Shown here piece by piece: positions 50,244 through 59,501 of a DNA stretch of 64,000 nt. This DNA comes from Acidobacteriota bacterium (lineage in GTDB: Bacteria; Acidobacteriota; Blastocatellia; Pyrinomonadales; Pyrinomonadaceae). Positions within the stretch are counted from its first letter, which is position 1. Every line of letters begins with the position of its first letter. A program made the position numbers and the translations under genes. The DNA lies in NCBI GenBank assembly GCA_019639195.1, contig JAHBSI010000001.1, forward strand, positions 1,202,062 through 1,266,061. Direction: 5' to 3'. The notes below the pieces were generated by a model that saw nothing but the letters and a program-made list of their open reading frames with translations, had not been told where the DNA came from and did not search any database.

Positions 50244-51608
50244 TTATTTCCCAAGCAGCCTCGAGACATCGAAGAAAACGGTCGTCAGCATCAGCAGAAG
50301 TACAATGCCGAGGCCGGTGAGCTGTATGCGTTCGCGGGCGACGAGCGAGAGCGTCTTGCCGAACCAGGACAAGACCTTCTCGATACCGAGTACCATTATC
50401 TGCCCGCCGTCGAGCATCGGTATCGGTAGCAGATTCATTACGCCGAGCGTCAGGCTGATCGCCATCAAAAGCGGCAGAAGCCCAAAGAATCCCGCAGCAA
50501 ATACTTGATTTACGATTGCCTGTCCGATGCCGATCGGGCCGGACAGCGTATCGCGTGCGGAACGTTCGCCGGTGCCGACCTGGCCGAGCGCAACGCCCGT
50601 GAGCCTTAGAATTCGGAGGTTCTGGTCAAGCGCGAATGCGGCAGCTCCGCCGAGGCCGACCTTATCGCGTTTTGCGAGAAGGCTCGGGTCAAAACGGATG
50701 CCGATCAGCCAGCGGTCGCTTTCCTGTTCCGCGTGCGTCGTTATCGTGAGCTTTTCGCCCTTGCGGTCTATCGAGAGTGCCAGCGGCTCGCCTTTTGAGT
50801 CGGTCACGACGGACTGCATCTTACGGATGTTCGTAATATTTACGCCGTTGACCGCCTTGATCCAATCTCCGGGCTGCACGCCGTCCTTTGCCGCCGGCAA
50901 GGACTCATCAAGACTGCTTACGACGACCGGTTCCGTGCCCGTGTCCGGATCCATATCGAGAACACCGGCGGACTGCCCCGACTGCGTCAATTTTGTCGGC
51001 GTGATCGTAAGGTCGAGGCGTTTACCTTCGCGTTCAACGCTGATCGGTACCGCTCTCTCGGGTATAAGCAGAGCGTCGTCCTCGATCCGTGTCCAGGAAG
51101 GGTTCTCTTCGCCCTGAAACGCGACGATGCGGTCGCCGGCCTGAATTCCCGCGTGTGCGGCGGCGCCATCAGGTTTCACGAATCCGACGATCGGGGCCGG
51201 GTTTGCCGGGACCCCAAGCCAAAGAGCAATGCCGAGCGGGATCGCAAGTGCGAGCACGAAATTCATGAACGGCCCGCCGAGCATTACAAAGAATTTTTGC
51301 CAACGCGGGCGAAGTTCGTAAAGTTCACTCTCCGGAACCGGCTCAGATGTCTCGTCCGCCGCCTCAAGCCCCGAATTTGATTCATCGCCGTAAAGCTTTA
51401 CGTACGCCCCAAGCGGGATCGCAGAGACGCGATAATCCGTATGGCCGATCTTTACGCCAAAAAGCCTTGGCCCGAGCCCGAAGAACGAGTATGCCTCGAC
51501 GCGCATTCCGAAGATCTTCGCGATGATAAAGTGCCCAAACTCATGGATATTTATCGCGACACCGAGTACAAAAATGATCGCTAGAATTGCTATTAAAACG
51601 TCCAACAT
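50244..51608 (-). CDS. rseP: RIP metalloprotease RseP
   Basis: RseP is an intramembrane site-2 zinc protease that trims signal-peptide remnants and anti-sigma factors. The zinc motif HEFGH (His22, Glu23, His26) lies in the first helix and the third ligand motif PIPMLDGGQIM in a C-terminal helix. Two PDZ-like segments (about 125-200 and 215-300) sit between them. It lies between dxr and ispG, the common dxr-rseP arrangement. The partner anti-sigma factor is not in this window. Confidence 0.93.
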   Translation of the reverse strand: MLDVLIAILAIIFVLGVAINIHEFGHFIIAKIFGMRVEAYSFFGLGPRLFGVKIGHTDYRVSAIPLGAYVKLYGDESNSGLEAADETSEPVPESELYELRPRWQKFFVMLGGPFMNFVLALAIPLGIALWLGVPANPAPIVGFVKPDGAAAHAGIQAGDRIVAFQGEENPSWTRIEDDALLIPERAVPISVEREGKRLDLTITPTKLTQSGQSAGVLDMDPDTGTEPVVVSSLDESLPAAKDGVQPGDWIKAVNGVNITNIRKMQSVVTDSKGEPLALSIDRKGEKLTITTHAEQESDRWLIGIRFDPSLLAKRDKVGLGGAAAFALDQNLRILRLTGVALGQVGTGERSARDTLSGPIGIGQAIVNQVFAAGFFGLLPLLMAISLTLGVMNLLPIPMLDGGQIMVLGIEKVLSWFGKTLSLVARERIQLTGLGIVLLLMLTTVFFDVSRLLGK

Positions 51609-51620
51609 CAGTAGATCTAG

Positions 51621-52799
51621 TTAGTTTGCGGCCGCAGCCGGGCTAATTGCCATTATAGCGCGTTGGCGTGCCGAAGCGTCTGCCTCAAGAACGGCGGAAA
51701 GTGTGTTTGCCGCCTCCGAAGTGTGCCCACGCATCACACCTGCGTTTATCGTCGCGATCTCGCCGAACGAGATCTTTCCGTCCAAAAACGCCTGAACGCT
51801 CACCTCATTTGCGGCATTCAGGACCGCGGGCATCGTTCCGCCCGCTTTTAGAGCCTCGAAGGCGAGCGACAGGCAAGGGAAGCGTTCGAGGTCGGGATCT
51901 TCGAATTCCAGCTTGCCCACACCCGCAAGATCAAGACGGTCGCACGAAGCACCGTGTCTGTCCGGATATGTGAGTGCGTACTGTATCGCGTGCTTCATAT
52001 CCGGCACTCCCATCTGGGCGATGACCGATCCGTCAACCAGCTCGACCATCGAATGGACGACCGATTGCGGGTGCACGATCACCGAGATATCGTCCGCATC
52101 GAACCCGAAGAGCCACTTTGCCTCGATCACCTCAAGCCCTTTGTTCATAAGAGTTGCAGAATCGATCGTGATCTTCTCGCCCATCTTCCAGTTCGGATGA
52201 TCGAGCGCCTGTTCACGCGTCGCGGAGAGGATCTTCTCCTTTGACCACGTGCGAAACGGGCCGCCCGAAGCCGTTAAGATAAGACGCCGAACCTCCGTTT
52301 TTCGTTCGCCGCGAAGGCATTGATGAATGGCGTTGTGCTCGCTGTCAACCGGCACGATCTCGGCACCTGAGGCTGCGGCGGCCGCCGTCATCAATTCGCC
52401 CGCCATTACGAGAGTCTCTTTGTTCGCAAGGGCGATGCGTTTACCGGCCTCGATCGCTCTAAGCGTCGGGATAAACCCAACTGCACCAACAGTTGCAGAG
52501 ACGACGATGTCAGCTTCTTCGTGTGTTGCGACCGCGACAAGGCCCGCTTCGCCGCATTCGATACGCGGCCTTTTATCGAGTTTTGCCGTCGCTCTTTCGA
52601 GCAGAACGGCACATTCTTCATCACTGCAAGCAACAAGCTCAGGCGAAAAGCGTTCGATCTGCTCGACGAATTTTTCGATGTTCCGGCCCGCGGCCATCGC
52701 GACGACACGTACGTCGCCGAGGTGCTCCACGACCTTCAGCGTGTTGCAGCCGATCGAACCCGTCGAACCTAGAATTGAGATCGCTTTTGCTTTGGTCAT
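51621..52799 (-). CDS. dxr: 1-deoxy-D-xylulose 5-phosphate reductoisomerase
   Basis: Dxr converts DXP to MEP, the first committed step of the non-mevalonate isoprenoid pathway, using NADPH. The N-terminal dinucleotide motif ILGSTGSIGCNTL (about 8-20), the metal-binding VDSEHNAIHQCL segment, the LTASGGPFR loop and the KMGEKITIDSATLMNKGLE box are all present. The length of 392 residues is normal. It sits 12 nt upstream of rseP. Isoprenoids made here would also feed MiaA and the polyprenyl-phosphate carriers of the glycan locus. Confidence 0.95.
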   Translation of the reverse strand: MTKAKAISILGSTGSIGCNTLKVVEHLGDVRVVAMAAGRNIEKFVEQIERFSPELVACSDEECAVLLERATAKLDKRPRIECGEAGLVAVATHEEADIVVSATVGAVGFIPTLRAIEAGKRIALANKETLVMAGELMTAAAAASGAEIVPVDSEHNAIHQCLRGERKTEVRRLILTASGGPFRTWSKEKILSATREQALDHPNWKMGEKITIDSATLMNKGLEVIEAKWLFGFDADDISVIVHPQSVVHSMVELVDGSVIAQMGVPDMKHAIQYALTYPDRHGASCDRLDLAGVGKLEFEDPDLERFPCLSLAFEALKAGGTMPAVLNAANEVSVQAFLDGKISFGEIATINAGVMRGHTSEAANTLSAVLEADASARQRAIMAISPAAAAN

Positions 52800-52904
52800 A
52801 GCGAAAAACAGGCGGGCTTGCGAATAGTTGCGCGGACGAAATTCAACGGCCGCTCTACGTCAAAAACAGCAATGACAAGAGTAGCACAATGGCGACATCG
52901 GCCG

Positions 52905-53522
52905 TTAATTTTCGGGACTTTTATTAATGAGCTCACCGGTGGCCTCGAACCGGTCAACTTTCGCCTCACCTTTTGTTTGGCGGTCTGCAAGATACTGATT
53001 GAAGGCCTGCGAGCGATTTCGTGCAACGCTCAGGGTCTTCCACTCCCGACCGCGAAAATGCTTTGCGAGAAGTACGATCTGCCCGATATGGTAAGCATAA
53101 TGGGTCAACTGACGGTTTATCGCCTCAATAACGGTGTGCGGTTCGTTTCTTATTGTCACCGTGCGGGCAAGATCTTCATTTGAGAGCGGTCCAATGTTAT
53201 CAAAAAGTATCTGCCACGCTTCGTCCCAGGCCGCCATCAGCTGCTCGCGGGAGTTGTTGACGAGTTCGAATTCGAGGTCGCGATCCCTGTCGGGTTTCTC
53301 GCCGTCCGTCGAGAGAAAATCACGCCAACGCGATCTTGCGTTCCCGGCGATATGTTTGACGATAACAGCGATCGAATTATCTTCTTCGCCGAGGGTGCGG
53401 AAGAATTCGTCGTCTGAAACTTGTTCGATCGCGCGTTCGGCAAGTTTCTTGTAGCCGCGAAACGAGCTGAGTGCGTCCTCACGAAAGTTCGTTAAGGCAT
53501 CGATCTTCGCTTGATCCTGCAT
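52905..53522 (-). CDS. DinB-like four-helix protein (DUF1572-like)
   Basis: The protein is a helical bundle of about 205 residues with the histidines expected of the DinB/YfiT-type metal site: His in VKHIAGNARSRWRDF (about 57), and the pair in LTHYAYHIGQIVLLAKHF (about 146-160). DUF1572 members share exactly this HIAGNxxSRWxDF pattern. The biochemical role is unknown; relatives include thiol transferases and cofactor-dependent enzymes. It lies 13 nt downstream of hisS. Confidence 0.78.
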   Translation of the reverse strand: MQDQAKIDALTNFREDALSSFRGYKKLAERAIEQVSDDEFFRTLGEEDNSIAVIVKHIAGNARSRWRDFLSTDGEKPDRDRDLEFELVNNSREQLMAAWDEAWQILFDNIGPLSNEDLARTVTIRNEPHTVIEAINRQLTHYAYHIGQIVLLAKHFRGREWKTLSVARNRSQAFNQYLADRQTKGEAKVDRFEATGELINKSPEN

Positions 53523-53535
53523 AAAACTCTGGAGG

Positions 53536-54834
53536 TCAGCTATTTGCTGAGAGCTCTTCTTTGATCAACTGGCCGATCTTGCCGCGTTCGGCAGCGGTCT
53601 GGCCGCCCGTTCTCATATTCTTTAGAGTGGCGGTGCCGGCCTCGATCTCGCTTTCGCCGAGCACACAGACGAACGGCACTTTGATCGAATCTGCGTATTT
53701 CATCTGTTTGCCGAGCTTGTCCGCCTCGGGATAGACCGTAACTCGAAGTCCGGAGGCGCGAAGCTCGGCCGCGAGCCGCAAGGATTCCGGTGTCGTCTCT
53801 TCGTTCCAAATGGTCACGAGCACGTCCGCAGGTGTCGAATCCGCGATCTCGGGCGGAAACATTCCGCGTTCGTCCATCACGACAAGGATGCGTTCGAGCC
53901 CAAGCGAAATTCCGCACGCCGGGATCTGTTCCTTCCCAAACATCCCGATAAGGCCGTCATAACGCCCTCCGCCTGCGAGACTGCCGGGCAGGTCGGGGAC
54001 ATTCACTTCAACGATCATTCCGGTGTAATACGAAAGTCCGCGTGCGAGGCTCGGGTCGTCCTTCACCGCAATATCCATGGGCAGAAGGTCAATGATCTTT
54101 GAAAGGCTCTCGGACCGAGGTGCCGAATCTGCATCGAGTGCGAACGCCAGAAAGCGTTCTGCAGCATCGCTCGTTATGCCGCGTTCGGCAAGCTCCTTCA
54201 AGACGCCGCCTTTCCCGACCTTGTCGAGCTTGTCGAGTGCGACCATTGCGTCGGATTCGAGGGCAGCGTCAATGCTGGCCGCCGTGACCATCTCGCTCAA
54301 GCGGCGACGGTCATTAACGCGAAAGACGTAATCCTTAAAACCAAGCCGGTCAAAGATCTTTGCCGCGGCAGTAATAAGCTCGACCTCGACGAGTTCCGAC
54401 GACGAACCGATCTGGTCGGCGTCGCACTGATAGAATTCGCGATAGCGGCCGCGTGCCGGTCGATCCGCACGCCAGACCGGCTGTATCTGATAGCGTTTGA
54501 AGAACTTAGGAAGTTCGTTGCGGTTGTCGGCAATTACGCGGGCAAGCGGGACGGTGAGGTCGTAACGCAGGGCAAGGTCCGCGAGATCCGCGACCTTCGA
54601 TGCAGAAGAAATGTCGAGCTTCTCGCCGCGTTTGAGGATCTTGAACATCAGCTGTCCGCCCTCTTCGCCGTATTTGCCCGTCAGGGTTTCGAGGTTCTCA
54701 AAGGCGGGAGTTTCGAGCGGTTCAAAGCCGTAGGATTCGTACACCTCCTTGATGATGCCGATCACGTACTCACGTTTTCTGACGTCGGCGGGCAGGAAAT
54801 CGCGTGTCCCGCGGGCCGGATTTGTCGATGCCAT
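53536..54834 (-). CDS. hisS: Histidyl-tRNA synthetase
   Basis: HisS charges tRNA-His. Class II motifs are present: the N-terminal PARGTRDFLP (about 5-14), motif 2 in RPARGRYREFYQCDADQIG, the histidine-specific LARGLSYYTGMIVE and the motif 3 region CGISLGLERILVVM. A C-terminal anticodon-binding domain follows (about 330-420). The length of 432 residues is typical. It is upstream of the DinB-like gene. Confidence 0.96.
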   Translation of the reverse strand: MASTNPARGTRDFLPADVRKREYVIGIIKEVYESYGFEPLETPAFENLETLTGKYGEEGGQLMFKILKRGEKLDISSASKVADLADLALRYDLTVPLARVIADNRNELPKFFKRYQIQPVWRADRPARGRYREFYQCDADQIGSSSELVEVELITAAAKIFDRLGFKDYVFRVNDRRRLSEMVTAASIDAALESDAMVALDKLDKVGKGGVLKELAERGITSDAAERFLAFALDADSAPRSESLSKIIDLLPMDIAVKDDPSLARGLSYYTGMIVEVNVPDLPGSLAGGGRYDGLIGMFGKEQIPACGISLGLERILVVMDERGMFPPEIADSTPADVLVTIWNEETTPESLRLAAELRASGLRVTVYPEADKLGKQMKYADSIKVPFVCVLGESEIEAGTATLKNMRTGGQTAAERGKIGQLIKEELSANS

Positions 54835-54874
54835 AAAGGTGATATCTTACAACAAAATGCGAGCTTCCTGCCTG

Positions 54875-55375
54875 TTAGTAACGCAGTTTGAGTTCGGTGT
54901 AATTTCGCCAGGAGCGGTCGAGGAATGCGATCTCTTCGGCGGTGAGTTCGCGTTTTACGCGGGCGGGAGAACCGATAACGAGCGAACGCGGCGGAAAGAT
55001 AGTGCCGGGCGTAAGCAGCGATCCCGCACCGACGAGACACTCTTCGCCGACGTGAACGCCGTCCATCAAGATCGCTCCCATGCCGATAAGGCAGCGGTCA
55101 TCGACCGTGCATCCGTGCAGCAGAACGCGGTGGCCGACCGTGATCTCATTGCCAAGAACCGTCGGATGCGTGCCGCCCGAGACGTGTATCACACAATTAT
55201 CCTGAATGTTCGTCCTTTCGCCGATGCGAATGTAGTTCACATCGCCGCGTACGACAGAACCGAACCAGATGCTCGAATCTTCGCCGATCTCTACGTCGCC
55301 GATCACCTCGGCACTCGCGGCGATGAAGACGGTCGAATGAACGGCCGGAAATTTGTCTTCGAACTTTTTGATCAT
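54875..55375 (-). CDS. Gamma-carbonic anhydrase-like hexapeptide protein
   Basis: A left-handed beta-helix protein of 166 residues whose histidine ligands match the gamma-carbonic anhydrase family (His in VIHVSGGTHPT and the VGHRVLLHGC segment), with the RGDVNYIRIGERTNIQDN core. Many such proteins (YrdA/PaaY-like) bind zinc but show no strong carbonic anhydrase activity, so the call is by family only. The ATG at 55375 was chosen since it overlaps the murJ stop by 4 nt; longer starts lie inside murJ. Confidence 0.85.
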   Translation of the reverse strand: MIKKFEDKFPAVHSTVFIAASAEVIGDVEIGEDSSIWFGSVVRGDVNYIRIGERTNIQDNCVIHVSGGTHPTVLGNEITVGHRVLLHGCTVDDRCLIGMGAILMDGVHVGEECLVGAGSLLTPGTIFPPRSLVIGSPARVKRELTAEEIAFLDRSWRNYTELKLRY

Positions 55376-57096
55376 GCACTGCTCCGTTTGAAACGCTTCG
55401 AGATCATTCCGTAAACCTGATGAAGTTCGTGAACGCGAAGCAGCATCGCACAGGCTACGAACGCCGCTCCGCCGAGGGCGATCGGCACGAATGCCTCGAT
55501 CATGCGCATTGAAAGTCCGTTTGAGCCGAATCGAGCCAGAATAAAATGGTAGCTCGCGTAACAAACGACCGAAAGAACGGCCGACGACAGAGCGATCTTA
55601 ATGAACGCTGACGCGATGCTTCGCCCGTTAAGCCTTGAGATCTTTCGCCTCAGCAGGTAAGCAAGCGCCGTGAAGTTGAACAACGCAACGAGTGATGTGG
55701 CCAACGCGACGCCCAGATGGCCATAGCCGGACGGTGTTTCCGGCGTCACGCCGTAATGCGAAAACCATTCGCGCAAGCCGTAGCAGCCGATGAAGTTCAC
55801 GATGATCGAAGCGAGAGCAATGATCATCGGCGTTTTTGCGTCATCGAGAGCGTAAAATGCGGGCGACAATATCTTGATCGCGGCGTAACCGGTCAAGCCG
55901 ATCGAATAGCCGACAAGGGCGGTTGCCGTCATTTGTGTGGCAAGCGCGTCGAACCGGCCGCGTTCGTAAATAAGCCTGATGATCGGTTCGCCCAGGACGA
56001 TCAGCCCGCAGGCGCTTGGCAGCGTCATCAGGAATACGAGATTCATTGACGACGAGATCGTGTCGCGAAACTCACCTCTTTTACCTTCAGCAGCAAGGCG
56101 TGACAAGACGGGAATTGCGGCGGTCCCGACCGCAACACCGAAAAGCCCGATCGGGAACTGCATTAGCCGGAACGCATAATTCAGCCAGCCTTGTGCACCG
56201 TCGATCGAAGATACGAAGTACGTATTGACGAGCACGTTTATCTGAACCGCTGACGTGCCGAGGATCGCGGGCGTCATCAGAACGACGACCTTCTTTACGC
56301 CTTCGTCTGCCAGTGAGATCACCGGCGAAAATCGAAATCCGACCCGATAGAGCGATGGCAACTGCATTGCAAGTCCCGCCGCGCCGCCGATCAGCGTGCC
56401 GATCGACATACCGATGATCGCCCACTGTGCCGCCCCGTCCGGAACAATGTTCTTGTCCTTCGGAACGTCCCAACCTCCGCCGCTCAGCCAATAAGCAAGC
56501 GAGAGTCCGACGCAGATCGAGACGATATTAAATACTGTCGAGGCAGAAGCGGGAATGCCGAAAATGTTCTTTGTATTCAGGACGCCCATTGCCACGGCCG
56601 CGAGGGCAACGAGCAGAATGTACGGGAACATTATCTGCGTCAACGTGGTTGCGAGGGCGGCCTTTTCGGGCGAGAAACCGTCAGCGACTACGCCGACAAG
56701 TTCCTTCGAGAAAATGATGCCGACGATGCAGATAATGCTCAAAACGACCGCAAGCAGGTTGAATATCAGGCTTGCGAGCCGCCAGGCCGCCTTTTCGCCG
56801 AGTTTGATCTGATAATCGGTAAATACCTTTACGAACGCGACGGACAACGCCCCTTCGGCGAAAAGGTCGCGTAGGACGTTCGGCAGGCGAAAGGCCACAA
56901 CGTAAGCGTCTGTCAGAAAACCGGCCCCGAAGAATCTCGCAAAGATCACTTCGCGAAGCAGCCCAAAAAGCCGCGAGAACATTACGGCGATCGAAACGAT
57001 GCCCGCCGAGCGCGCAACGCTGGTTGGCCGCGGCGGCGGAGGTTCAGCAGCCGTTTCGGCGGTTTGGAATGGGCGTGTGTCCTCGATCGATGGCAT
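55372..57096 (-). CDS. murJ: Lipid II flippase MurJ
   Basis: MurJ flips lipid II across the inner membrane for peptidoglycan assembly. About fourteen transmembrane helices and the family N-terminal pattern FSRLFGLLREVIFARFFGAG (about 41-60) are clear, as is LPNVLRDLFAEGALSVAF. A Pro-rich cytoplasmic tail of about 25 residues precedes the first helix, longer than usual. I chose the ATG at 57096; a TTG two codons upstream is possible. It is in the same direction as dacB and the gamma-CA-like gene. Confidence 0.94.
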   Translation of the reverse strand: MPSIEDTRPFQTAETAAEPPPPRPTSVARSAGIVSIAVMFSRLFGLLREVIFARFFGAGFLTDAYVVAFRLPNVLRDLFAEGALSVAFVKVFTDYQIKLGEKAAWRLASLIFNLLAVVLSIICIVGIIFSKELVGVVADGFSPEKAALATTLTQIMFPYILLVALAAVAMGVLNTKNIFGIPASASTVFNIVSICVGLSLAYWLSGGGWDVPKDKNIVPDGAAQWAIIGMSIGTLIGGAAGLAMQLPSLYRVGFRFSPVISLADEGVKKVVVLMTPAILGTSAVQINVLVNTYFVSSIDGAQGWLNYAFRLMQFPIGLFGVAVGTAAIPVLSRLAAEGKRGEFRDTISSSMNLVFLMTLPSACGLIVLGEPIIRLIYERGRFDALATQMTATALVGYSIGLTGYAAIKILSPAFYALDDAKTPMIIALASIIVNFIGCYGLREWFSHYGVTPETPSGYGHLGVALATSLVALFNFTALAYLLRRKISRLNGRSIASAFIKIALSSAVLSVVCYASYHFILARFGSNGLSMRMIEAFVPIALGGAAFVACAMLLRVHELHQVYGMISKRFKRSSA

Positions 57097-57177
57097 CAGC
57101 AACTAGAATCGAAGATTATCGCACGCCTGGAGGTGAAATAGAGAAGAACGACGAAAAAAAAATTGAAAGACGGCCGC

Positions 57178-58557
57178 TTAGTGCAACGCATTTGTCGGAT
57201 AAGAGATCTGCGAAGTCGCCATTCGCTTATCAAGCGAAACGGCATTGTATTTGAGCGAAACAGGCCCGCCGAACTGTCCCTGCACAAGCGAGACGTAAAG
57301 ATTCTGGAACGAGCGGAACTTGCTCACGCTGCCGCGTTGATTGAAGATCACGAACAGAAGTTTACCCTTTTGGGTATTCACCTCGCCCGACAATGCACTG
57401 ACTCCGTTATCGGTCTGATGCAAGGTGCCCGTTTTGCCGACGACGCTGCCCGCATAGAAATCACTATCGAAGCGATTCTCAAGCGTACCTTCATCCAGGC
57501 CCGCGACCGGCATAATATCGGCGAAATTCATCCGATAACGTGCGAGTTCAGATTGCAGCGACCGCAGGAGTTTCATCATTGCATTCGGCGAAACTCTATT
57601 GATCCCGAGGCCGCTTGTCGTATCAAGCGAGAATTCGTTATCCGGGACATTTGCGTTCAATTCGACTATTCGCGAAACGCCGAATGGCCCGCCGAGCATA
57701 TCGCCGAGGCGTTCAGCCAGGAAGTTGTTCGAATAGCAGAGCGTGGCCTTCAGGATCTCACGCATCTTTGCGGATTCGTGGGTAAAGAGCAGGGAAAGGT
57801 CGCTCGGGATGGCTTGAACGGATGCGGTGCCCGTGACCGAAACGCTCGGGAGCCCCTGGAACATTCCGGCACGACCGGAGTTGTTCATATAATCGATCCA
57901 TGCTCTTGCCGCCGCCGGCGAACGCCGCGAAAGATCGAGCGTTGCGAGCAGCGTGTCAGCCGAACGCTGCGAAGAGCCGGAATAGTTCATCACAAAATCG
58001 TGCGTGACGACTATATCGCCCGTGATCGAACGGATGCCGCGGCGATTCAGCTCATTCGCGATCAGGATCGCGTGCTCATAATTAAAAACCGGGTCCTTGC
58101 CCGAAACGTAAAGATTCCCCGTCAGCGTTCCCGTCGTTCGGTCGAGGGTGCCGTTGGTGTAGATATTCGTTGCAAAGCGAAAGTCCGGGCCGAACGTCTT
58201 CAGGACGGCGTAGGCCGTTGCGACCTTGACGTTCGACGCGGGGTTGAACAACGCGGAAGAATTTGATTCTACGACCACGCCGCCGTCCATTGTCTCGACA
58301 AGGATCCCGGAATATCCGGGGATCGTCTGCTCGGCAAGGAGCGGAAACATCGTCCGGACAGCATTTACGGGTGCGGTCGTCGCTGCGGTTGAGATACCGG
58401 TCGGCTTTACAAGCGAGCCGTCAGAACCCTTAGGCTCAGGCTTGTAGATCTTAATGTCCTGGAGAAGCGGGCGTGTGGTCTGTGCCGGGACGGCAAACGA
58501 TCCCAAAAGCAGGGATGCGAAAACTACGACAAACTTTATCGTGAAGGTTCTAAGCAT
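57178..58557 (-). CDS. dacB: D-alanyl-D-alanine carboxypeptidase/endopeptidase (PBP4 type)
   Basis: A class C low-molecular-weight PBP (family S13) that trims or cleaves peptidoglycan peptides in the periplasm. A signal peptide (about 1-25, ending VPAQ) precedes the domain. The three motifs are SNVK (Ser108, Lys111), SNN in LCYSNNFLAE and KTG in VVGKTGTL. The region of about 150 residues between motifs 1 and 2 corresponds to the domain II/III insert of the family. I chose the ATG at 58557 because it begins the signal peptide directly. It lies upstream of murJ, and both act in wall synthesis. Confidence 0.9.
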   Translation of the reverse strand: MLRTFTIKFVVVFASLLLGSFAVPAQTTRPLLQDIKIYKPEPKGSDGSLVKPTGISTAATTAPVNAVRTMFPLLAEQTIPGYSGILVETMDGGVVVESNSSALFNPASNVKVATAYAVLKTFGPDFRFATNIYTNGTLDRTTGTLTGNLYVSGKDPVFNYEHAILIANELNRRGIRSITGDIVVTHDFVMNYSGSSQRSADTLLATLDLSRRSPAAARAWIDYMNNSGRAGMFQGLPSVSVTGTASVQAIPSDLSLLFTHESAKMREILKATLCYSNNFLAERLGDMLGGPFGVSRIVELNANVPDNEFSLDTTSGLGINRVSPNAMMKLLRSLQSELARYRMNFADIMPVAGLDEGTLENRFDSDFYAGSVVGKTGTLHQTDNGVSALSGEVNTQKGKLLFVIFNQRGSVSKFRSFQNLYVSLVQGQFGGPVSLKYNAVSLDKRMATSQISYPTNALH

Positions 58558-58756
58558 TGCTTGGATCGAGTTGCGAAAGTATTCTGACGCGGAGCCCGAG
58601 AAACCGAGCTTGTTGCAATTGTACCACAGGTCGGGGCCGGTGCGAAGTTTTTTTACGATCGGGGACATTTCGTTAAAAGAACAACCTCAGACCTTTGATG
58701 AATCCGCCGTTGCTTCGGATGCAGGAAATCATGCGTTGGCCGCACCCGTGCCGTGA

Positions 58757-58786
58757 TTGACTTTCGGCCCGCCAACTGCCTAGAAT
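58757..58786 (+). promoter_or_regulatory. Candidate sigma-70-type promoter of the Ogg2 gene
   Basis: TTGACT (58757-58762) and TAGAAT (58781-58786) are separated by 18 nt. Each differs from consensus at one position. A start site near 58793 would leave a short leader before the ATG at 58810. Confidence 0.65.
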
Positions 58787-58809
58787 CCAACATTTGACGC
58801 CGATCTTGA

Positions 58810-59475
58810 ATGAAAAAGGACGCCCTTCCGCCGATCACCACTCGGAATATCAAGCTGGCACACGCCGCGGCGTCTCCTGCCATCAAAGACCGTCTCGCCG
58901 AGTTCTCGAGTATTCTTGAGACAGGCGATGACCGCCGCTTTTGGGAAGAGATGGTCTTTTGCTTCTTCACCGGCGGATGTTCCGCAAAAATGGGCCTCCG
59001 CTCGATCGAAAAGGTCCGCCATCTACTGCTTTCAGGCAGCCAGAAGCAGCTTGCGAACGCTCTTTCGGGCACGCATCGCTATCCGAACGCACGGTCGCGA
59101 TATATCGTCGCATCTCGCGATTTTCTGCAAAAAGACTGCGATATGCGGCTTCGCGAGAGGCTTTTGGCGTTCTCCGACCCGATGGAACGCCGCGACTGGC
59201 TCGTTCAGGAGAAGGGGATCAAGGGCCTCGGGTACAAGGAAGCGAGCCATTTTTTACGTAACGTCGGCTTCCGCGGATATGCGATACTTGATAAGCATGT
59301 TTTGAACTCCCTCGCGGCCTTGAAAATAATTTCTGAGGCAAAGCCACCAAATACGCGGCAAAAGTATCTAACAATCGAGGAAAGCCTTAAGAAACTTGCG
59401 CGACGTACGCGGATCGATTTCGACGAACTCGATCTTGTTCTTTGGTCAATGAAGACCGGCGAGATCCTCAAATAG
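58810..59475 (+). CDS. 8-oxoguanine DNA glycosylase/lyase (Ogg2 type)
   Basis: The helix-hairpin-helix GPD domain is recognised in GIKGLGYKEASHFLRNVGF (about 136-154), with the catalytic lysine at Lys143 and the catalytic aspartate at Asp161 in AILDKHVL. This short form of about 220 residues without an N-terminal domain is the Ogg2 subfamily found mainly in archaea and some bacteria; it excises 8-oxoguanine and cuts the abasic site. It stands at the head of a three-gene plus-strand group and has its own good promoter. Confidence 0.88.
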   Translation: MKKDALPPITTRNIKLAHAAASPAIKDRLAEFSSILETGDDRRFWEEMVFCFFTGGCSAKMGLRSIEKVRHLLLSGSQKQLANALSGTHRYPNARSRYIVASRDFLQKDCDMRLRERLLAFSDPMERRDWLVQEKGIKGLGYKEASHFLRNVGFRGYAILDKHVLNSLAALKIISEAKPPNTRQKYLTIEESLKKLARRTRIDFDELDLVLWSMKTGEILK

Positions 59476-59501
59476 CTGATCCAAACACCCGGAGGGGACT
59501 C

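Noticed and set aside
57163..58266. 367-codon plus-strand open frame opposite dacB
   Set aside because: The minus strand encodes all three PBP motifs; the plus-strand product has no domain or translation signal.
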